NCBI GenBank assembly: GCA_045399315.1
Contig: DAYVGO010000032.1
Location: 26,312-90,311 of the forward strand
Reading direction: 5' to 3'
Length of the DNA stretch: 64,000 nucleotides
Origin: Arsenophonus sp045399315
Lineage (GTDB): Bacteria > Pseudomonadota > Gammaproteobacteria > Enterobacterales > Enterobacteriaceae
Below, one piece after another: positions 1 to 7,926 of this stretch (positions within the stretch are counted from its first letter, which is position 1; each line of letters starts with the position of its first letter). Under the pieces are notes generated by a model. That model was not told where the DNA came from and searched no databases. It saw only the letters and a list, made by a program, of their open reading frames with translations. Both the position numbers and the translations under genes were made by a program.

Positions 1-152
1 TTACTTTCATCATCATAGCCAACGAAGGCAAGTGAATATTTATATTCAGGATTTTCACTTGTACATAATACACGCATACCTAATATTTCAGTATAAAAAT
101 GGATAGAGCGTTGAAGATCTCCAACACGTAACATGGTATGAAGTAAGCGCAT
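1..152 (-). CDS. gloA: Lactoylglutathione lyase (glyoxalase I), N-terminal part, cut by the window edge
   Basis: The reverse strand reads from an ATG at 152 as MRLLHTMLRVGDLQRSI and continues for about 50 residues through the family segment SENPEYKYSLAFVGY. This is the start of glyoxalase I, a cytoplasmic metalloenzyme that isomerises the methylglyoxal-glutathione hemithioacetal to S-lactoylglutathione. His5, a metal ligand in the E. coli enzyme, is present. The rest of the protein lies left of the window, so whether the gene is intact cannot be judged. No frame break is seen in the visible part. Confidence 0.9.
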   Translation of the reverse strand, partial: MRLLHTMLRVGDLQRSIHFYTEILGMRVLCTSENPEYKYSLAFVGYDDES

Positions 153-972
153 ATAAGCCTCTTTTTTAAGTTGAAAAACCATTCATTATCTATTTAATAT
201 AACGTGATTTTTACTATTATTTCAATTTATATAGGGTGTTGATTAATTAAAAGTTACAATATAACCACTTATGTTGTTAATGTTGGATATTGACAATGTA
301 AAGAAGTTGTTATGCTAACTTTATAATAGTTATTCAACGATAATTCTTAGCTGATGTTATTATAGACTATTTATTGCCATAAATATTGTAATCTGAACAA
401 TTATATTTATTCATAAGTTATGTTTGGTGACACCAAACCAATTAACTTTTTATTATTGCTAGATACTAATTTATTAGTCTATTACTTAAATATCATTTTT
501 ATTTTCAAATTATATGTTGACTTATTAGCTTATTTCATTTGGTATTATTTACATAAGATATAATATGTATTTATTAGTTTTTTTTCAACTTTCAGGTGAT
601 TTATTAAAAATCAGTATAGACTTACTATCTAAGTATAGCTGAATAAATGCTTTTAAGAATATTTATAACAAATTTTTATAATAACTTTTATTTTTATTGC
701 CTATTTTTTGCAAATTAAAAATAATATTAATATAAAAAATATAGAATAGAATTTAGATGGAGGCTATTTTTGTAAGGATATTTAACTAATAGCCTTTGTT
801 TTATATAGTAAATATGTGGGTAATGATTAGAACACTAATTAAGTCAACTTAATATACTAATCATGAAAGATAAATTTATATATTTTTATGCTAAATATAA
901 ATTTAAATCTTTACGCATTTCTATATTGATATCTTAGTAAATAGAAATAGATATATATTTCTAAAATATTAA
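153..972. other. Long AT-rich gene-free gap between gloA and slyA
   Basis: No open reading frame with recognisable similarity was found on either strand. In E. coli-type genomes nemA/nemR lie near gloA; nothing here resembles them, so this is probably fully eroded DNA. Confidence 0.6.
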
Positions 973-1023
973 TTGACAATTTAATAATTATAGATATGTA
1001 TGGTATTCTATTTTTAAGGAGGA
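973..1023 (+). promoter_or_regulatory. Possible slyA promoter and ribosome binding site
   Basis: TTGACA at 973-978 is followed after 16 bases by TATGTA (995-1000), a plausible sigma-70 promoter. A strong AAGGAGGA at 1016-1023 precedes the TTG start of the slyA pseudogene by four bases. Assigned by eye only. Confidence 0.4.
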
Positions 1024-1027
1024 ACAA

Positions 1028-1455
1028 TTGGAATCGAAAATAGGAACTGATCTTGCGTGCTTAGTTCGAATCTGGGGGGCATTGATTGATCATCGTCTGA
1101 AACCATTAAAGCTTACTCAAACTCATTGGATAACCTTATATAACATTAGCCAATTACCGCCTGATTAGTCACACATTCAATTGGCCAAAGCAATAGGTAT
1201 TGAACAACCATCACTAGTTAGAATCCTCGATCAATTAGAAGAAAAGGAATTGATTAATCGTCATACTTGCGTGAACTATAGACAAGTGAAAAGAGTTAAA
1301 TTAATAGAACAGTCGATGAAACTTATCAACGAAGTTGATGCTATAATTGAAAAAACACGAAATGAGATATTAGGAGATATTACACATGATGAGTTAATAT
1401 ACTTTATTCATTGATATTAAAACTCGAGTAAAATATCATTCGTAATAAATGGTTG
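1028..1455 (+). pseudogene. slyA: MarR-family regulator SlyA, inactivated
   Basis: SlyA is a winged-helix MarR-type regulator that antagonises H-NS and controls virulence and envelope genes in enterics. From the TTG at 1028 the frame reads MESKIGTDLACLVRIW and on through DHRLKPLKLTQTHW, then meets TAG at 1166-1168 where E. coli SlyA has Gln. The same frame resumes with the DNA-binding segment (IQLAKAIGIEQPSLVR) and runs to a TGA at 1412. A frameshift then restores a KLE-x-NII stretch like the normal C-terminus, with another stop inside it. One nonsense codon in the N-terminal dimerisation region plus a broken C-terminus make a functional product unlikely. It is divergent from slyB's position in other enterics only in local spacing; the neighbourhood (slyA-slyB-anmK) is conserved. 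Confidence 0.9.
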
Positions 1456-1493
1456 AGTGCTATAAAAAGATTAAATGGCGTTATAGAATAGAG

Positions 1494-1533
1494 GCATCCA
1501 CGGCTAATTATTTTAAATGTAGCCGTGGGATGC
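1494..1533 (-). terminator. Strong hairpin between slyA remnant and slyB
   Basis: GCATCCACGGCTA at 1494-1506 pairs with TAGCCGTGGGATGC at 1520-1533 (one bulged G). It sits just downstream of the slyB stop codon between convergent genes and probably ends slyB transcription. There is no clear T run on either side. Confidence 0.55.
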
Positions 1534-1546
1534 TATTTAAGTTGAA

Positions 1547-2014
1547 TTAACGAGGTGAAACCGTAATGTTATTTCCGCTACCTATAATAGATACACGTTG
1601 TCCATAACGGAAACTATTTGGATCACCTTTTTGCACCACAGAGATGATACGGCCATTATCTAGCCGAATTTCCAATTGAATGCCTTTAGTTTTGTTAAGT
1701 GCCCCTTGAATATTTTGGCCGGCAACGCCACCGGCGATCGCACCCGCTGCTGTTGCAAGGTTTTTTCCAGTGCCCCCGCCAACAGTATTACCTAATAAAC
1801 CACCAAGAACAGCTCCACCGAGCGCACCAATGATGTTTTCGTCACCACCGGCCTGAATATTAACCGGAGTTACGCGAGTAATTGTACCATAGGTTACGCT
1901 TTGTACTTGTTTAGCTTGGGAAGCAGTATAAGTGTCTCCAGAAAGACTACCTGTATTTATACAGCCGGATAAAGCTGTAACTGTAAAAATACCGACGAAA
2001 ACTTGCTTTAACAT
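1547..2014 (-). CDS. slyB: Outer membrane lipoprotein SlyB
   Basis: The 155-residue protein has the same length as E. coli SlyB. A type II signal peptide ends in the lipobox LSGC, so Cys18 is the predicted lipidated residue. Residues about 60-105 are very rich in Gly and Ala (GALGGAVLGGLLGNTVGGG and AAGAIAGGVAGQ), the glycine-zipper segment typical of the Pcp/SlyB/Rcs-type lipoproteins. The C-terminal part (about 110-155) is the conserved soluble SlyB domain ending NNITVSPR. The family stabilises the outer membrane and is PhoP-activated in Salmonella and E. coli; no convincing PhoP box was found here. A good SD (AAGGAG) precedes the ATG. It is intact, unlike its neighbours slyA and anmK. Confidence 0.95.
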   Translation of the reverse strand: MLKQVFVGIFTVTALSGCINTGSLSGDTYTASQAKQVQSVTYGTITRVTPVNIQAGGDENIIGALGGAVLGGLLGNTVGGGTGKNLATAAGAIAGGVAGQNIQGALNKTKGIQLEIRLDNGRIISVVQKGDPNSFRYGQRVSIIGSGNNITVSPR

Positions 2015-2342
2015 GATTACTCCTTTTGGAAATCTAATTTGCAGTGTAATAATAATTATGAATAAACAAAAATCATAATTTATTGACTATAAACACACTG
2101 GATAATCAGACAAATAGCAGAATTAATTTACTTACTACAATCTAACTATAGTTTAAACATTAATAATTTTTTCTTAAAGTAATAAATTTAGCTTAATTAA
2201 GCTAATTTTAATTAAAATATTTGTAACATGTCATTTTTATATATTATTTCGATGAGTTAAATATTTTAAAGTAAAAACTGGCAACAGAGAAATATTAAAT
2301 GACTGAAGCGTAGTATAAAGAAAAAATAAGCAGAGGGCAAAC
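2015..2342. other. Divergent intergenic region slyB / anmK
   Basis: AT-rich spacer between divergent genes. It must hold the slyB promoter, but no confident operator was seen. The spaced motif TGTTTA-TAGTC-AATAAA near 2080-2100 is only a half match to a PhoP box. Confidence 0.4.
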
Positions 2343-3449
2343 ATGCAAGCAGGTCACTATATAGGTGTTATGTCAGGCACAAGTCTTGATGGGGTCGATG
2401 TTGTTTTAGTTGAGATGAATGATAAAAAGGTGGTTCAATTAGGCGAGATTTCATTACCATTTCCAGCTGAACTAAAAAATCAAGTCTTATCTATATGTAA
2501 AGGTCAAGCGGTGAAATTATCAAAAATAGGTAAAATTGATTATGATCTTGGCACTTTATATGCTGATGCGGTCAGTAAGCTATTGAAACATTTATCATTA
2601 CAGCCTCTGACATTACGGCTATAGTGTGTCATGAGCAAACTGTATGGCACCAACCTAATGAACAAAAGCCTTTTACCCTCCAGTTAGGTGATAATAATAG
2701 AATTGTTGCATTAATCAAAATCACGGTAGTTGGTGATTTTCGTCGTAGGGATATGGCTTATGGTGGACAAAGCACTCCTTTAATACCCGCTTTTTACCAT
2801 ATGTACTTAGTCATCCCAGCGAAAATCGTATTATTTTAAATATTGGTGGCATCGCTAATCTGTCTATTTTGTTTGGGAATTCAACGAGTAAAGGATATGA
2901 TATTGGGCCAGGAAATATGCTGTTGGATATTTGGGTGAATCAACATTTAAATAAACCCTATGTTAATAATGGTAATTGGGCACGCTCAGGGCAGGTTAAT
3001 TTGTTATTAACTGAAATGCTTGCTGATCCTTATTTTAAGTGGCCAGTGCTGAAGAGTACCGGCAGAGAACATTTTAATCTGGCATGGTTACAGAAATATC
3101 TAACATCATACTCGAATTTGTCGGCACAAGATGTACAGGCGACACTAACAGAATTAACAATCCGTTCGATTGTTGAGCAGGTTTTACTTTTTAGAGCTGC
3201 GAATTACTTGTTAGTTTGTGGTGGGGCGCTAAAAATAGTCATCTTATGGCACGCCTAAAAGAATTGTTACCCAACATTGTGGTAGCAGCAACAGATAAAT
3301 ATGGCTTGAGGGGTCATAATATGAAAGCGTTGGTTTTTGCTTGGTGAGTGGCTAGTACTTTATCGGGTTTACCAGGTAATTTACCGTCGGTTACCGGTGC
3401 CGGGCAAGAAACTGTTTTAGGTGCAATTTACCCAGCCAATAGCGCATAA
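2343..3449 (+). pseudogene. anmK: Anhydro-N-acetylmuramic acid kinase, inactivated
   Basis: AnmK phosphorylates and hydrates anhMurNAc during cell wall recycling. The ATP-binding start GVMSGTSLDGVDVV is clear, but a frameshift occurs near 2617, where CHEQTVWHQP continues in another frame. Another shift is at about 2810-2870 between YGGQSTPLIPAFYH and NIGGIANLS, and one more is near 3230 at LLVCGGALK. In the last part TGA interrupts after LVFAW (about 3345). The final residues LPGNLPSVTGAGQETVLGA end at a TAA at 3447. At least three frameshifts and one nonsense codon leave no usable enzyme. The neighbour pdxH begins 35 bases downstream, the normal enteric arrangement. Confidence 0.93.
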
Positions 3450-3483
3450 CATCATAGCCATCATAACCAGGCAGAGGCAGAAA

Positions 3484-4137
3484 ATGACAGAAAAAATTCA
3501 GTTGGATATTGCTAACTCTAGACGAGAATATACTAAAGGAGGATTGAGACGCAAAGATTTAACCAACGAACCTTTGGTTTTATTTGAACGTTGGTTAAAA
3601 CAGGCTTATGAAGTAAAATTTGCCGATCCGACAGCAATGTGTGTTGCGACGGTCGATAGTGATGGACAGCCATATCAACGAATAGTATTACTAAAACATT
3701 ACGATAATGATGGGTTAATATTTTATACCAATTTATCTAGTCGTAAGGCACAACATATTGCCCATAATAACAAGGTCAGTTTGTTATTTCCCTGGTATCA
3801 ACTAGAGCGTCAGGTTTGTTTCCTAGGTGAAGCAAAAAAACTCTCTCCACTGGAAGTAATAAAATATTTTCATAGTCGACCAAAAGATAGTCAAATAGCG
3901 GCCTGGGTTTCTCAGCAATCAGCAAAAATTTCTGCTCGAAGCATTTTAGAAAATAAATTTTTTGAATTAAAACAAAAATTTAAAAATGGTGAAATTCCTT
4001 TACCCAGTTTTTGGGGGGGATACCGTGTCAAATTTGATAGTGTTGAATTTTGGCAAGGTGGTACTAAGCGGTTACATGATCGATTTTTGTATCAATGGCA
4101 ACATGATCATTGGCAAATTGATCGACTGGCTCCTTAA
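3484..4137 (+). CDS. pdxH: Pyridoxamine 5'-phosphate oxidase
   Basis: PdxH is an FMN enzyme that oxidises PNP or PMP to pyridoxal 5'-phosphate, the last step of B6 synthesis and salvage. The ATG at 3484 gives 217 residues (E. coli: 218) starting MTEKIQLDIANSRREYTKGG; reading further upstream in frame only enters the anmK remnant. Family landmarks are RREYTKGGLRR near the N-terminus, PYQRIVLLKHYD and SLLFPWYQLERQV in the FMN-binding barrel, and the C-terminal WQGGTKRLHDRF and IDRLAP that form the substrate and FMN contacts. There are no frame breaks. Since the pyridoxal kinase gene pdxY nearby is dead, PdxH may be needed to process phosphorylated vitamers. Confidence 0.97.
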   Translation: MTEKIQLDIANSRREYTKGGLRRKDLTNEPLVLFERWLKQAYEVKFADPTAMCVATVDSDGQPYQRIVLLKHYDNDGLIFYTNLSSRKAQHIAHNNKVSLLFPWYQLERQVCFLGEAKKLSPLEVIKYFHSRPKDSQIAAWVSQQSAKISARSILENKFFELKQKFKNGEIPLPSFWGGYRVKFDSVEFWQGGTKRLHDRFLYQWQHDHWQIDRLAP

Positions 4138-4252
4138 GCAGAAAAAATGATTTTTAACTGGCACTTATTTGACTAGCGTTTTATTCTATTACGCTTATTC
4201 ATATTACATTTATCCATAAAATAGACGAAATAAAAAATTGATGGAGTCATCA

Positions 4253-5527
4253 ATGTTTAGCAAGAACTTAATTGAACAATTGCAAGAGCGGGGATTAATT
4301 GCCCAGTTGACGGATGAAAAGGCATTAATAGAGAAACTCTCACAAGGATCAGTGATTCTCTATTGTGGATTTGATCCTACCGCTGATAGCTTGCACTTAG
4401 GACATTTGGTTCCTTTGCTATGTTTAAAGCGTTTCCAGCAAATGGGGCATAAACCAATTGTGTTAGTTGGTGGAGCCACGGGCTTAATTGGTGATCCCAG
4501 TTTTAAAGCCACTGAGCGTAAATTAAACACCACCGAAATTGTACAACAATGGGTAGAAAAAATCCGTCAACAGGTTGCACCATTTCTTAATTTTGATTGT
4601 GGTGAAAATAGTGCCAAGGTAGTTAATAACTATGATTGGTTTGGTCAAATGGATGTATTGACCTTTTTACGGGATATTGGCAAACATTTTTCTGTTAATC
4701 AAATGATCAATAAAGAAGCCGTAAAACAACGTCTTGATCGCGATGATGCCGGTATTTCTTTTACTGAATTCTCCTATAATTTGCTCCAGTCATATGATTT
4801 TGCCAAGCTTAATCATGAACATAATGTCGAATTACAGATAGGCGGATCTGATCAATGGGGCAATATTACTTCAGGCATTAATCTCACCCGTCGTCTGCAT
4901 CAAAAACAAGTTTTTGGTCTAACGGTGCCTTTAATTGCTAAGTCTGATGGCACTAAATTCGGTAAGACAGAAGCAGGTGCTGTTTGGTTAGATCCGCAAA
5001 AAACCAGTCCATATAAGTTTTATCAATTTTGGGTCAACACTGCTGATGCGGATGTTTATCGTTTCCTTAAATTTTTTACTTTCATGCCAATTAAGGAAAT
5101 CGATGCCTTGCAAGAAGAAGAGCAAAATAGAGGTAAGGCACCAAGAGTTCAGTATGTTTTAGCGGAAAAAGTAACCCAGCTAGTACATGGCGATGATGGT
5201 TTACAGGCGGCTAAACGCATCACGGAAAGTTTGTTTTCCAACACAATTGACGCCTTAACGGCAACTGATTTTGCCCAATTAGCGCAAGATGGTGTACCGA
5301 TGATTAAATTGAATTCAGGTGCTGATTTACAGCAAGCATTAGTTGAGGCGAGACTGGTTCCTTCACGCGGACAAGCCAGAACTATGATCACCTCTAATGC
5401 GGTAGCGATTAATGGTAATAAATGTGCTGATGCTGAGTATATTTTTACTGCTGAAGATCGTCTATTTGGTCGTTATTCTTTGATTAGGCGGGGTAAAAAA
5501 CATTACTGTTTGATCGATTGGCAATGA
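4253..5527 (+). CDS. tyrS: Tyrosyl-tRNA synthetase
   Basis: Class I aminoacyl-tRNA synthetase that charges tRNA-Tyr. Two in-frame ATGs lie at 4241 and 4253. The second is preferred because GGAG at 4243-4246 precedes it at proper spacing and the product is then 424 residues, exactly the E. coli length, beginning MFSKNLIEQLQERG. The HIGH-type motif is HLGH in DSLHLGHLVPL (residues about 45-50), and the KMSKS-type loop is KFGKT in SDGTKFGKTEAGAVW (about 230). The tyrosine pocket segment YCGFDPTADS and the C-terminal S4-like RNA-binding domain (SRGQARTMITSNAV) are present. It is intact in a row of decayed genes, as expected for an essential gene. Confidence 0.98.
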   Translation: MFSKNLIEQLQERGLIAQLTDEKALIEKLSQGSVILYCGFDPTADSLHLGHLVPLLCLKRFQQMGHKPIVLVGGATGLIGDPSFKATERKLNTTEIVQQWVEKIRQQVAPFLNFDCGENSAKVVNNYDWFGQMDVLTFLRDIGKHFSVNQMINKEAVKQRLDRDDAGISFTEFSYNLLQSYDFAKLNHEHNVELQIGGSDQWGNITSGINLTRRLHQKQVFGLTVPLIAKSDGTKFGKTEAGAVWLDPQKTSPYKFYQFWVNTADADVYRFLKFFTFMPIKEIDALQEEEQNRGKAPRVQYVLAEKVTQLVHGDDGLQAAKRITESLFSNTIDALTATDFAQLAQDGVPMIKLNSGADLQQALVEARLVPSRGQARTMITSNAVAINGNKCADAEYIFTAEDRLFGRYSLIRRGKKHYCLIDWQ

Positions 5528-5694
5528 TTGGTTAGCGGCCGGGTAAATGAGCTCATGTTAATGCTTATCTAACAATAGCAATTAACTTTATTTGTCTTGA
5601 TTGGATTAATTATTAAAGTATTAATCGATTGGCTAGTTAACAATGATTTTGTCTTATAATAAAAAAATATCATTAAAAATAAAATGAGTGGTAA

Positions 5695-6555
5695 ATGAAA
5701 AGCGTTCTTTTAATTCAGTCAGATATGGTTTTTGGGCATGCAGGTAATAGTGCTGCGGTTTTTCCTATGCGACGTATGGGAATTGATGTCTAGTCGCTAA
5801 ATACAGTTCAATTTTCTAATCATACGCAATATCCACAATGAACAGGTAGTATTATGGCTGCGGAACATTTAACGAATATTGTTAATGGTATTAGCAAAAT
5901 CCAGCAATTAAAACAATGTGATGTGGTTCTAACGGGTTATATTGGGTCTGCTGAGCAAGGTAAAGCCATTGTTGAAATCGTTAGACAAATAAAAACAATT
6001 AATCCTGCTGCTTGGTATTTTTATGATCCGGTAATGGGGCATGCCGAAAAAGGCTGCATTGTCGCTCCTGGTGTGGCTGAATTCTTATGTCATGAGGCTT
6101 TACCTGTTTGCGATATAATGGCACCTAATTTATTAGAGTTTGAAACCTTAGTTGGAAAAACTATTATTAATGTTGAGCAAGCTTTATCCACAGCCAGAAA
6201 ATTATGACAAAAAGGACCTAAAACAATTTTAGTAAAACATCTTAGTCGCGCCGGTTATCATGCTGACTGTTTTGAGATGCTGTTAGTGACACAGGAACAT
6301 TGCTAGCATATCAGGCGCCTACTGATTGATTTTGGTGACAAGCAACCGGTGGGAGTTGGTGATCTTACCAGCGGCTTAATTCTAGTCAATTTATTAAAAG
6401 GTGAGTGTTTAGCCAATGCATTAGAGCATGTAGCAGCAGTTTATGAAGTTACGCTAACAACCAAAGCAATGAAAAAATATGAATTACAATTGGTTGCTGC
6501 ACAGCATAAGATGGTAAATCCTGCTCATCACTTTAAAGCTGTACAGCTTGATTAA
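5695..6555 (+). pseudogene. pdxY: Pyridoxal kinase PdxY, full-length frame with four stop codons
   Basis: PdxY phosphorylates pyridoxal. The frame from ATG 5695 to TAA 6555 is 287 codons, equal to the length class of E. coli PdxY, with no frameshift. It is cut by TAG 5791 (codon 33), TGA 5839 (codon 49), TGA 6205 (codon 171) and TAG 6304 (codon 204). By comparison with E. coli, codons 33, 49 and 204 are Trp positions (VWPLN, KWTG, AWHI). Conserved parts include NSAAVFPMRRMG, SGYxGSAEQG-type GYIGSAEQG, DPVMGHAEKGC and the kinase anion hole GVGDLTSG. It normally follows tyrS, as here. Trp codons are read normally elsewhere in the window, so recoding is not suggested. Confidence 0.95.
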
Positions 6556-6622
6556 CTGTTTTAGCGAATAATATTGCTATTCAAGCTAATGTAAACTTGA
6601 AGAGCAAACCGAAAGCGAAAAT

Positions 6623-7232
6623 TTAAACTAAACCTTCCGTATTTAATACTTCTTGCACACTATTACGTGGCTTGATCCTTTCTGCAATATAATATTGTAG
6701 ATGTTGATATTGGTTAAGATCAACATTAACCACTGCTGCTCAACGATAGAGGGTAAATAAGCATCAGCAATGGTAAGGTGCTCACCGGCAATAAATTTAC
6801 TCTTGGCTAATAAATTCTCCATGTAACTGAATTTGTGATCAATAATTTTATCGCGATTGCATGGTAATTGTCGGGCGTTAAAGGTGAAAAGAGCAGGTTA
6901 AAACCTTTATGTAGCTCTGTGGCAATATAGTTAACTAATTCTAATTGATGTTAACGTTGTAGAGTGCCTGGTGGGGCGATCAATTTATCGTTTGCGCCAG
7001 CGGCTTGATCAGTAATATATTGTAAAATAATGGCATTTTCAGTCAAAATATCATGATTATCTAGCTGTAAAACCGGCATCTGGCCTTTAGGGTTAATAGT
7101 ATAAAAATCAATGTTTTTTTCGGTACGTTTTTTCTTTAGATCAACTCGTTCAATACTAAAATCTAAGCCGGTTTCTCTTAATATGATGTGAAGAGCAAGT
7201 GAGCAAGCACCAGCAGAATAGTAGAATTTCAT
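6623..7232 (-). pseudogene. Glutathione S-transferase (GstA/beta class), inactivated
   Basis: The start at 7232 reads MKFYYSAGACSLALHIILRE, the beta-class GST N-terminus with the Cys10 equivalent (GACS), followed by NPKGQMPVLQLD and the thioredoxin-fold end LTENAIILQYI. The frame stops at TAA (6951-6953) after PPGTLQR. Fragments of the helical domain continue in shifted frames on the same strand, down to SVQEVLNTEGLV and a stop at 6623. Several breaks in the C-terminal domain remove the hydrophobic substrate site. It is most similar by eye to E. coli GstA, which is also next to pdxY. Confidence 0.88.
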
Positions 7233-7397
7233 AATAACATTCCTTCGGATTTGAGCGGATTTATTACTATTAAAATAACAGCATAGTCGTTACTAAAGAT
7301 TTTATTTATTTCTTTTATGTATAAAAAAAATACCAGGAAAGGTGGCAGAAGGGAAATGCTGCCAATATCTGCAGCTTTTAGATGAAGAATAAATAGA

Positions 7398-7570
7398 TCA
7401 GGCTTCGCTGGTGAGATCTTTAACTTGTTTAGTTGGGCTATTTTTTTGTACTGCGGTTTTAGTTTTATACATCTCACTGGTAGCTATGACTTCATGATTA
7501 GCGGCTTTTAACACAAAATAGTATGACTGTTCAGTTTTTTTGCTATTTTTTTGATTTCATAGTAACCCAT
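7398..7570 (-). pseudogene. YegP-like DUF1508 protein, frameshifted
   Basis: From ATG 7570 the reverse strand reads MGYYEIKK, then a frameshift in an A-rich run leads into a frame reading YYFVLKAANHEVIATSEMY and TKTAVQKNSPTKQVKDL, ending at TGA 7398. This matches the repeat unit of E. coli YegP (FYFNLKAANHQIIGSSQMY), a small DUF1508 protein of unknown role. Only about 57 codons remain, against 110 for YegP, but one-repeat members exist. Its position beside the effector-like island is not the E. coli position. Confidence 0.7.
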
Positions 7571-7926
7571 GAGTGCTCCTATTTATTGAAAAAATGCTAA
7601 TAACTTATTGAATATAGATGACATTTTAATAACCTTAGCACTCTAGAGTATATTAATTTAAACATAATTAAATATAGAAGTAGTTTGAACATTTATCAAA
7701 TTTATAGATAGTTAGATGAAAATAATATGATTATTATTCAGCTTAACCAGCATAACGAAAATTATTTGTTATTTTGTAAAATATTAAATTAAATATTATA
7801 TGTCTATTGTATGATATGTAATTTATATAAAGTAATTATTATTAGTATTTGAAAGTAATCTAATATTTATTTTTTTAGGTAATTTATAATTGTTATTGGA
7901 AATATATAAAATACTAGGGAATAAAA
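7571..7926. other. AT-rich upstream region of the effector-like gene
   Basis: Very AT-rich with no gene. The last 30 bases before ATG 7927 (including TGGAAATATATAAAATA at 7897-7913 and AGGGA) are nearly repeated in front of the paralogue at 9632-9660, so they likely carry the promoter and ribosome binding site of this gene family. Confidence 0.5.
7897..7913 (+). repeat. Leader copy 1 of the tandem effector-like genes
   Basis: The 17-base sequence TGGAAATATATAAAATA is identical at 9632-9648. The copies lie 14 and 16 bases before the two start codons. This supports origin of the two genes by tandem duplication including the 5' leader. Confidence 0.7.

Noticed and set aside
2080..2100. PhoP box upstream of slyB
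   Set aside because: Only one half-site (TGTTTA) matches; the second half is AATAAA.
5695..6555. Possible TGA/TAG recoding to Trp in pdxY
   Set aside because: Neighbouring intact genes use TGG for conserved Trp and standard stops, and the other pseudogenes carry stops at non-Trp codons and frameshifts.
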